Shown here in pieces: positions 9,701 through 21,700 of a stretch of DNA of 22,462 nt (position 1 is its first letter; every line of letters starts with the position of its first letter). A program made the position numbers and the translations under genes. The stretch is from Phoronis ovalis (lineage: Eukaryota; Phoronida; Phoronidae), in the NCBI GenBank assembly GCA_028565635.1, contig JAOXYB010048057.1, positions 22,078 to 44,539 on the forward strand. The letters are read 5' to 3'. The notes under the pieces were generated by a model. The model saw only the letters and a program-made list of their open reading frames with translations, was not told the origin of the DNA and did not search any database.

Positions 9701-12700
9701 GTAATCCTCTTGACTGTCGAAACTTGATCTCTGACTTTGGTCAATAACTTAGAGTCAGAGTCACACTGTCCTGACCTTTTACTGGTCCTATTTGTTTGGT
9801 TGACTGGTGTCAACCTATCATCATCTTCAGTGGTTAAAGATGTTTCTGAATGAGTTTGCAAGTTAAATTTTTTAACAGGAGATTCTCTGGCATCTTCTAT
9901 AGTAACTGAGGTTTCTGAATCACAAACCTGGTTATAATTTCCAGGCAGCTGAATTTCTAAACTTCGCAACTGAGGTTTAGTAACATCTGAATTTTCCTTC
10001 TGTGATTGGGACATCATCCCCATCTTTGGATGTTCTGTGTCATTCTTTGTTGTTATTGAAGTTTCTAATGCCTGTTGCAGACCAAGAGTGGATGATTTTT
10101 CTTCAACTTTAACAGACAACCTTTGAGGACTCAGGGGAACTGGTGATTGAAGTTCAACTTCGACAAACATATCTACTGCAGTCTCTGTAGTGGACTTTCT
10201 ACAAAAAAAAAACTTATTGCAGAACTAAAGTAAACTTTTAACCTGCCTGAAAAGCTGCCGGAAATTAATTGTACACTGAATTAAAATTATACATACTTAC
10301 TTAACATTTTTAATAAATATAGTGACTACATAAGTTTCTTACTACCTACAAGTGCACTGAAAATGTTTTTAATTCAGCAGTGATGAAAGTGATATTGAAC
10401 ACTTTTCTCCATTGTGGATTAAACTGAGCCATTTGAAACAGTCAACTGATTAACTGCCATTATGATTTTCATATTATATGAAGCAACTACAGTTCTCTGA
10501 ACAAATACTTAACAAACCTTTTGGTTAACATTGTAACTTCCAAGTCAGTCAAATCCTCAAGTGAGCTAATATTAAGAGAACTATCTTCAGAGTCTGGAGA
10601 TTTATGTCTGTAATAACATAAAACAAAAATATGATATACTAATACAATTCTTTAAACACAAATACTGCTAGAATACAATAAAATATGTAAGCATAAAAAG
10701 CTTTCTGCTTTTAATTTGCTGCAAATGCAATTAAATCCATATGACTACAGTAAATATGGGCTTATATGTTATAGCATTATCACCGTCCTGATCATAGTTA
10801 TTCTAACCTAAGGCAGTGTTTTAACTAGATAATGATTGGTACAGCGAGTGTCAACTATCAAGCCGTCTGAATGAAATAAATATGCAGTGTGTTGAGTAAT
10901 AATCTCAGATAATTTTTTTACACATAAATTACCTTTCATTTTTAGGTCCTGTTTGTTTAGTTCCCTCCATACTAAAAGGCCTCCCCTGTTGGTGCCAGCT
11001 ACCCTGAACAGAAGCAATGAGACTCTGCGGACTAGAAGTTTGCAAACCCTGCATGTCTGTTGCATTGTCATCAGGTGTAGGTGGACGTGGTGACAGTTTC
11101 TCTCGTAATATCATACCATAGTGCTTGGCCATTGAGGCCACATCCGATTCTATCTCAAGTGACATTTCTGTACCGAATGAAGAAAGCATCGATGGTCTGT
11201 CTGATTCAACCTCCAGTCTTTTCTTTCCACTGGAGCTAGAAGCACCCTGATCTGATGCAATAGCCATTCGCTGAGCAGTAGGATCAAAACTACTATTTGA
11301 GCTTAAATCAGAGACAATAGTAAGTCTCTGATTTGTTGTAATTTCTGAGTCATCAGAAGCAATTGTGACTGACCCAGCTTTGCCTGGAACTGAGCCACAG
11401 TTATTTTTATTGGTAGGTGGGTCTTTATCATTAGCATTATTATTATCATTGCCATGCACAGGCTTTCCTACAGTATTGGTAATATTACTAACAGCTATTA
11501 TTGTTCTTTTTAATTTTTGTCGTTCTTCCAACAACCATAAGCTCCGTATTAAAATCACAGTATCAACTTTAACACTCATGGACGGTTGCAGCTGCCTTGG
11601 TGTGTCTGCACTGCCAAGAGGATGATGCCTATTGGACCATTGTGCCAACCATTGCAATAAGTTATATAGCGGAACATATTTGACTCCTAACTCCCCTTCA
11701 ATGGCTGACCTCTGAGCAGCAGGACTGAGAACTGATAGAGGCTGATTACCAATTGTATCCAACATTGAAAGACTCATACTTCGAAGCAATGACCCAGCAT
11801 TGATTTCACTGACATTATCATGACCCTGCCTTGAGCCAGATTCACCATCAGTTTCCACGAGCTGGGAGTACATGGATGCCTTTGGAATTTTTTGTACATC
11901 AACATCAGTATTGGATCTTTTAAAAAGAATTCTTGGCTGAGTTTTTACCTTTTTTCTTGATGGAGTTATATCACTAGTGCTCCAACTTCTAAACAGTCCT
12001 CTAGATTTTATGGACTTCTGCTTGGGCTGAGAAGTGATCGAGGGTGTCACAGTTTCTCGCATTTGAAGAGAGAGTTCTGCAAATGGTGAAGATGTTCTTG
12101 TAGTAACTTCTTTCTGTTTGTGTAGCAAATTCAATGCAGCTTGTCTGGTAACAGAATGCACATACTTTTCTTGTAACTTTTTGGAAAACATTGACAACAG
12201 AGGTATGTTTTGGTCCATGTTATCTTCCAATAGTTTTGAAAAACATATTTCATATACAGTAGAAAGAAACTGCACATAGACTTCTTCCGTCTCAAATGGT
12301 CTTGCTCCAGTAGTCACAAATGAATTTTCCTTCTTGATATCAGCAAAAACCCACTCTTCATACAAGCCAAAAATTTTGGATTTCTTCTCAAGATAACCTT
12401 CCATTTTCTGACATTTTTTGCGGTAGTACATTGACAAAGAAATTTTTTTCATCCCTACATTCTTGCAAGGTTTTTCTGATTTCTTTGGTTGTCCAATCTC
12501 AATTGTTACTTGTTGCCATTTTTTCAGCAGATTCTCAAGCCTTTCTTGGACTTCAGCTTCTAACGAGTCCAGATCTCGAAAGTGAAGCGCCAAGACGTCA
12601 GCAACATTTTGGTTAGGAGGTAACTCATTTAGCAATGAGAGCGCAATGCTGTGCATCTCGCCCTGATCTTTCAGGTATGCTGAGAATGGTAGGACATGCA

Positions 12701-15700
12701 ATGCCCAGGAAAGACACAACTGACGATGCTTCAACCAATCTTCTTGTCTTTTAAGAGAAGCGTATTTCTTGAAATTAATAAACAAAATTATTAGCATGAT
12801 ATTATTATATAATTCATCACAGACAAGCAGTCTCTAGCAGAATAATGCTTATAGTGCAACTTATAATCAGTATTTCAACATTTCTATTATAACATTACTA
12901 TTTTCACTTAACGCATTGATAAAGCTAACATAAAGTTGAATAGGGTACTTGTATAACTTTTTACAATAAGTTTCATCAGTAGAAGTATATTATTGTTCAT
13001 TCATTTTCAATACGATCCATTTATATATGCAATAAACTATAAAACAAATTTATTGTAGTTACTTACAAACAAACTACTGCATCAGTACAACTGACAACAA
13101 GGCTCCTTCAATGTTTTTAATTTATTTACATTTCTCACCTTTTTGTTTCGACTGTAGTCTTTGATTAGCACTTCCTGATCTTTTCTCAGCAGCAAGCATA
13201 GCTTGTCTCTTGCATGTAGCAACCACAATATAGAACAAAGATCCTGAAAACTTGACAAAGATGCCTTTAGTGATGGATCATTAGCATAGGCTACTAAAGG
13301 AGATTCTAACTGTGCAAAGGATAGCAGAACCGGAGGAAGATCAGCAAACTGAGCCTGCAAAGATACCAAAAGTATGTTACCACTGGTCATCCACATTCAG
13401 CTAATAGAAATAATATTAAAAACATTAAAATTGTGACTTGGCATGTAAGACATAGTACATTACAGTAAATCCAATATGTCAATTAGTAAGTAAAAATACT
13501 TGTTTTTTGAAACACCATGGAATTTGCAGAAATCAACTTATTTACGTGGGTAAGTACATATGAGACAAGCAGATAATGCTTAAAAATGTCCAGTAGTACT
13601 TGTAAATGGGGAAACTAGTTAAGAATTACCTTCAGTAGGTCATTATTCTTTGATTATATTAAATTCTTGAGTTTTCACAAAGTAAGAAAACGCTCATATG
13701 CTTTTTTCCATAATTCAGTTACAGCCAGCGGTACAAGTTTGTTTAAATATACCAGGGTTAATAAGCATTGTTATTTATAGAACATAATCGTTATTGCACA
13801 ATTCAAAATACCTGTTGAAACGATGCCTTTTTTTGATGTGCTTCTCTCAGTAGCACAACATAGAGTGATGCCAAAGGCACAGTCGTAGAAGACGATTCCA
13901 TTACAAGGAGAATCTCTTGCAGAAGACTAGAAACTATTTGTCGAAGATTTGTTTCATAATAACCATCAGTAGTTAGTGTGTCCTACAATAACATTACAAA
14001 ACATCATAATATTAAGATTTACATCATCATTTAAAAGTATTTTGTGAAATTTAAAATTATGTTAAGGAAAAATGCCAAAGTGAGTGATATGTTTCCCAAA
14101 TACTCATATATCAAGTTTTTAAATAGTACTTTCACTATCTAACTAAAGCAACAAAGTTGCTAAAGTGTATAAAAATAGCAATATCCATTTGCATATAATA
14201 ACATTATGCTGCATATAGATGTCATGCGATGTGCAGGCTTGCTGATACTTGCATATACAGACATCCAAATACATTACAGAATTACATGTATTCTTGTAAA
14301 ACTACCTGGGAGCTAGCAATGAAATAACTTTGAACCACTACCTGAGAACTAGCAGCAGGTTGTGGACAGAACACAGGAGGAGCTGGTAGATAAAATTCTT
14401 CTGTGACCATCACAGGGAAACTAGAAACGGTGTTGATAAGCTTATCAACCAAAGATCGCAGAAGCTTTGACGTCACATTAAGATTGCATATGGCTGAAGA
14501 CATAAGGAGGTCACCAAGAGATTCCTTTAACTTGGTGATGTTGGTTTCATCATCAATCATTAGAGTTTCTGGGAAAACATATCGTAAGGAAACATAGTAA
14601 ACTAACATAATAATACATGGATTACTAAACCTTTGTTCTATATTGAAATGAAAACGAAAGTCTTGGTAAAAACACAATGTTATGTTTGCATCCATTACCT
14701 TAATTAAAAGTTCATGTTATATACAATCCATGTACATCTACTATTCTGGACACCAACAATCAAGTAACAGAATCAATGCACCCTATGAGAAGCATGTGGT
14801 TTTCATGTTTGGTAATCTGTATTTTTTAATTTCTACTATACTATACTATACTACCTTTAAATACACGATGTTAACAATTATAACAAATAAAAATATTTAA
14901 TATATAAATAAACAAAACCATATCACAAAAAGAAAACTAATGCACCAGATATTTAACCATGTTTAATAATACAATAGATAATATCAATTACACACCATAC
15001 TGTAGTAATCTAAAGTGTTGTTTTTTTAAGGTAGACAATTTTCCAAAGACCAAGATTAGTTTTAAGATTATGCAACACCAGTATTACATTATTCACACTT
15101 GAATTGAATATCTAAATCTTTTTTTAACAACAAATGTTTTTATACCTGATTGCTGTCTGGTAGAATTCAAATTAAACCTATCTGTTAAATAACTGAACAT
15201 CAGGAAATCTGGTTTCAGGTTATGTGGCAATTTCAAATCTGGAGAATTCCTAAAAAAGATGACACTACATGTACATTTGCATACATTTTAATTTTTTTCC
15301 AAAAATCCCTGAGACCTAAAAACAATTACCAGAAAGGTTTGTTTTGATTTTTGATATATATGCTACTCTTTAAAACACAAGAAACTTCTTCATTTCTTAA
15401 TTTATTTAAAGTATATAATAGAACATTCTCACACACCTTAAATAGACATTCTTTGCCATACTTCTGTGATGCTGGTATGCTACAGAAATAAGAAATGCTG
15501 TTTTCCAATCACCAATCTTACTAGCAAACCAGACTGCTTCTGGTAACAGTCCAGCTAGAAGAAAGATCTCCATAGTTTTGCCAGATGTCCAAACACCTTC
15601 CAGTTCACAAGAAGTAACAGCTCTTGTAATGTGAGATTGTTGCACAGGAATGATGCGACTAGCTACAAAATACATTGTAATTTGTGGGTGAGAAAACAGT

Positions 15701-18700
15701 TAAATTTCACGGTGATTACAATAGGACTACAAAACATTTTAACATCATTATATATCTTTTCCTACAATAAATATAGACTTAGACAAATATAACCAGATAA
15801 AACATACTTACATGAAACTGAATGTAACTGTAAACATGATTTCCTGCATGGTTCATGAACAGGGTGAACATATAGTGGACTATTAGCAAAATACGCTGCC
15901 ATGAAGCGTGCCAGGCTTTGCACAACAGTTATGGCTGGCTGAATGCCAATGCTGCGTAAGGTCCAATGATTCTAAAAAATTAAAATTTGCTTCCATCTAA
16001 CTGAAATTCATTGTTGGTGCTAATAGAACTTAACTGGCATCCACCATCCAGCACATACATAAACAGATCAATATATCAAAGAACTATATATGAACTATAT
16101 GCACCAAACTATACTCAGGTATCAAATTGTAAGATTTTCCATTAAAAAAATCAAAATTCTACAGCAAAAAAAAAACTTTATTAAACTATTTTAAAACCAA
16201 ATATAATAGATGATATCCAGAGGAAGTACTTTCTCGGCATTTATGGGAAATCCTGGAATTAAAAAGTAGAGAAATGTGTTTGAATTACCACAACTTCTGA
16301 AGTGACTGAAGAGTCGGCTTGTAGATCAATGTTATGTTCACCAAGTAATACTGTGTTCATTAAACCATCTACAAGAAGCACTGCTGAACTCAAATCACCC
16401 AGGAGAATGTGGCTGTATAAAATGGAGTGAAGTAACCTGGTCTGTTTGGCAGGATTTCCTACATCTGAAATTTTTTTCACATTATCATGTAAATATGATG
16501 TTACTATATGTAGTATTATGTAAAAAAAGAACTTTGCTTTTCAGTTTTGTGAAACTTTATTCTATTACATGTATACTTATCAATCAATTATCAATCATTC
16601 AGTTGAAAGCTAATCCAATCTGACCTCTCATTTTTATAGTAGCATCTTTACTAAAAACACAAAGAATATGAAGTTACAATTTATACCCAAAGACATTCAA
16701 TCCATGCAAAATAGACAGTCAACTTAGTATCACAGTTGCATTGCTACAGTGCTATGGTGTTTCTGTATTTTTCTTGGCAATGATAGTGCTAACTCCAAAC
16801 ATTTCTAGGTGCTGACATTTATAAACTCGGGTCTTTTCCACTCACCGCTCAACTGACTCCACCATTTTTCAACAGCCAGTTGCAGTGATCCGTTAACAGC
16901 CATTTCATTTCCCTTATCAATAGTTCTCCGTATTCTACAGGGAACTTTCCCATTCTCAACCTGAACCTTGGACTGTATTGCACATAGTAGCTCATTCACA
17001 CCGTGAACATCTTTCACATGACCTTTGACCTCGTGAACTTTGAACCAGTGGGTATTGATTTGGTGAAGCAACAACTTCCACACAACGCATAACCTGAAAC
17101 AGTTGTAATCCAAGGTTTTTCACATCAATTATAAAACTCAGTTAATGATTTTTACACTTTTGTAGTTTTGCTTTTTTTGTCAGATGCTTCTCAGTAACGA
17201 CTAAGTGGTTTTTGAATTTCCACTAGATGACTTAGTAGTGAATATTCTTCTATCTGGCAGACCTGTGGAACTTCAAAAGGTTAAAAAAAAATCTTGGTTA
17301 TATCAATACATATTAAAGGCACCTGTTCTATGTTGTGTTATTTATAAAGTCTGGTCAAACTTTATCCTCTAAGAGGCACTAGACATCAGGGGATTTCGTG
17401 AGTTAGCCAATCAGGTTGTAAAAATTTTAACTGTGCCATTTTTCGACCAAGGAAAATAACGCTAAGGACTTTTCCAACGATTTCAGCATTGTGGTAATGA
17501 TTTGAATCAGTTCATATTCAAAAAAAATAATTCTTGCAATAAATAAAAAAAGTAAATTTATTTTTGTATAGACATAGACAGGTTCAAAATAGAATAAGTG
17601 CCTTTAATTAATATTCAAAATAAAAGCATTGACTTTGCAGTGATTATAGTTCCAGTTAATTTAACTTAGCTCTGCCAACTTAGCAACTCATGCCCGTGTA
17701 CAAATCATCAACTATACAATTATTTTTGCAATACAATTTCTGTAACCTAAAAGTGTTTAAGGGTTCAAACTACCATTTTTGTATTAACAAAGCAGATGGA
17801 TTGTTTGTGGAAACTTTATCAAAGATAAAAGATGTGTTACGTAAAAACAATTAAAGATTTATATAATACTTACCTCTTCTTAACAGGATCCAGATTCGCT
17901 GTTTTTAATTGCACACTTCCTTTTATATTATAACTCTTTGGCATTACTACTGGATTTTTATCTATAACATTTCTTCCACCAGATTCAAATATCATGCCTA
18001 ACATAGCATGACCTCTACTAGAAACTGGACTAGTTCTTAATTTATAAGCCTGGGATAATGTCCTCTCAGCAAATTGCAATACACCATAGCAACCATGAAG
18101 AGTTTTCAAACAAGATTTTAAATTCGGATGTGGAGACTTTGATAGTAATGTCTTCACAAGAAATTTTGTAATCTTGAGTGACGGTAACAGAAGATTTTGA
18201 TGTGTACCATCAAACTGAGTCAGCAAAATCAATCTCTTGTAGAGTAACAGAGCATGGAAAATATTCTGTTGAACCGCAGAATCTCCTATTTTCAGTGTTT
18301 CCGATTGATTGCTACTTACAAAGACGGTGAATAATTTACTTAGATTATTTACAATATATAGTGTAATCTGATCAAGTTCCTTTGACCAGGAATTCGAATA
18401 AGTTGCGAGTAAAGCCCATGCATTCATTAATACTTCCTCGGCTTTTTCAACATTCTTAACTACACTTTGTTCTTGATTCACATTTTGTGCCACTGAGCTC
18501 TGTACAGTAGCATCTAATGTATCAATTTCCCCAAACATTATTTTCCCAGAATCAAGATTCACTGCAGCAGAAAATGGTGTTAGCTTCCCTGGCAGGCCAG
18601 TGTCACTTAAACTACCTTGTGTAGAATTTAAACTACCATCAAATTCCTCAAATCTGTATGGCAGCCTTCTTCCTATTTCCTTATTCTTAATGGTTTCCTG

Positions 18701-21700
18701 AAATTTCATCTTATTCTGTAAATTACTGTCTTGCTTCTTCTCTGCACTAGCACTTGATAAAACACTCAAATTTTCTAGTAATGTTAATTGCATCTGAGTT
18801 TTTTCCTTAGTTTTCCTAAGACATTCAGTGGATTTAGTTACCAAGCCACGTAATAAACTGAGAGTGGTCAAACCTTCCGGATAGGACAATACTGTTACTA
18901 AATAGCCATCAGAGCAGAGAAACATGGGCAAACGGGGATGAGTTGTAACAGAGAATCTTTGCCTCATGATGTCACTGGCAATGGATGATACTGGAGATGG
19001 GGCCTCAGATGGGTTCACATTTTCACGATTGCCACCACTGAAATATCAAGAAATTAGCATTTAATTTCAGGTTTATGTTCGTGACTTATACATGTAGGCC
19101 ATGCACAAGTGTCTAATCTATCAACATAGTCCTGATCTATACTGATCTACATTACAACACAAAACCTTTCAGATGGTAATTCAACTCACATACATGAATA
19201 TGTCGTATGTCATAAGTTGCAATGAGTTTACAATAAACTAAATTTTTCGTGCATAATAAGTTGGACACGTGTTCAAAGTACTGCTAGTGTACATGTATAT
19301 GAATGTCAAACATCAGAAAATGGGTTCATAATATTAATTTAGTGTGCATGCATACAGTACTAGTATATAACATTGTGTACAAAATTTTACCTAACAGACA
19401 TAAGAGGATGCAATGGTAAAAACATCGAGGGTCCCAGTTCCACTGAACAGCCATGTGACTGAATAACAATAGGTTCTCCTAGTCTAGAAAGAATGCTCAA
19501 GCTGCCATGTTTGCTCATACACACAAGAAATAAATCATCATTGGTCCACTTCATACTGGCTATCCAGTAGCACCTGAAAAGATCATATTTATTCATAAAC
19601 CAGAAATAAAATTTCAGAGAAAATGTAGTACCATTACTTAGTGTTTTACACTGCATTGATCAACAAACAAAATTTTTTAACTATCAAAAAATAACATATT
19701 AATCTGTCTTGGAACAACCAGTGTTCTATATTTGTTTCTCTCAGTGATAATCTTCTATGCACACTTCATGTTCACACCATAAAAACCTGACTGACAGGTT
19801 ACAGCAGGTACTAACTGAGTCACCACTATTTTACAATATCTTGCACTATCTTATACATGGCATGTGAAATTTAATTATTATCTTACTACAGCAACAGTGA
19901 CATGCTGTCTTCTTGAAAGATGAGACAGCTAATAACAGTTAGTGCAGAATACAGAACTGTGAAAGTCTCTCACTACAGCTATAAATGATGACTACAAATG
20001 TTAATTTTTAGCTTCAAAAGATTTCCCTGACTACTCCAGAGAAACTTTAGATCAGTCTGTACAATGCACATTACCTTCCTCTGGTTCTACCAGTTTTAAC
20101 ACCACAATGCTTCATATCCATCACGGCAATGGTGTCTGTTCTAGGAGACAAAAATAACATCCTGGTATTTATTGAATCCTTTTGATTAACTCCTATACCA
20201 AGAAGATGACCACCATTAGCCAGTTGAGCTACATATGCACCTCTTAATCGGGTAGGTTTGCAATTCGGGTGAATTTTTGTCAGTGGATACTGAAGTTGAT
20301 GCCATGTTGTATAAAATGTGGGAAGACTAAAATGCACAAGAATTAGTGTTATCCCTTTTATTCTTACCACATAAAACACAATGATGAAATATACTACAAT
20401 CCAGATTTTTGTAGTTTTTATTTTAAAGAGCAGTGAGCATTAGTATCATAGACACGACAGTATATGAATAATTGCACTTTGGCATAGACCACATAAACTT
20501 TGAGCTAGACTACTTATAACACTTACTTATAAGAGACAATTTCTGATTGTCGATACCAACGAAGCAAGACAGTTGAGATACACATCTGATTATGTTTATT
20601 AAAGATGACACAACATTGACAGCAATCACCAAGCACCTGGAAGAAAACAAAAACACTTCATAGGAATTGCAGTTTTCACATTTCACCACTAGGGGGTTAA
20701 TTATTAATACATTTTGTGAATCAACTTGTAATGTACATAGGAAATAACTTTAAAAATTGCTTTTTTCAAACTCTCCAAAAATTTGGAAAACAAAATAATA
20801 AAAGTAAATGAATGATGTAATGTTTTGAAGAAAAACCAACATTTTACAATGTATTGAAAAGAGAAACTCTATGTCTGTTGTGCATACTTGGTAAATAATA
20901 TTCAATATTTTATTGATCATACCTCATCTCTAAAGAATCTGGTACAAATTGTGGTTTCCCTGTTTTCTGGTGTTGGAAGCATTATCTTAGAGTCAACAAG
21001 TACTCTTGACCAAGATCCTTTAACATCCGCTTGCTTAGGAGCAAAAATATTTTGGCCTTTTTCCAGTTCCCACAAGTAGAATTGGGTACAGTTGATAACT
21101 ATTAAAACTCTAGCACCATCATTAGATATCCAAACATGTGGTTGCACAATATCTGCAAAGAAAAATGTACTGCAGACTCTGTCAACAGTGCGAAAACAAA
21201 GAGAATGCGAAAAATGAGACAAACTGTACACCTACAAGACACGTTAAATATTTTACAGCAATAAGTACAGAGTTAGCATATTCATGGATAGGATACTTAT
21301 TTCGTGAAATAGTTTGACAGTACAGCGTATCAGTACTGTTACAAAAATAAATACAACATATTCATGTATACTGATTACGTTCTGTAGAATTCACATGATA
21401 AGCAAATTTTATAAAGCTAACATATCAAAGATTTTCATAACATGTTAGTTCGTAATTATTGGGTGATATTTGATTTTTACAAAAAAATACATTATGAAAG
21501 TGGTGATTTCACTAAAATTCACATTCTTATTCAATGTGACTACATTTAACTTTAGTGCACAAATGATGTCTATAATATTTATATATAAACAAAACAGTAT
21601 CAATACATGTTTTGGGCTTAAATTAAAGGATAACTAACCTAAAAATATGTATAAATACCTTATTACTTGAATGCATGTATTATGGCCGCATGTGGAACAT

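Noticed and set aside
11365-11625. Hydrophobic 86-codon plus-strand ORF resembling a membrane protein
   Set aside because: Antisense of exon 16; the hydrophobicity comes from complementing Asn/Lys/Gln-rich codons.
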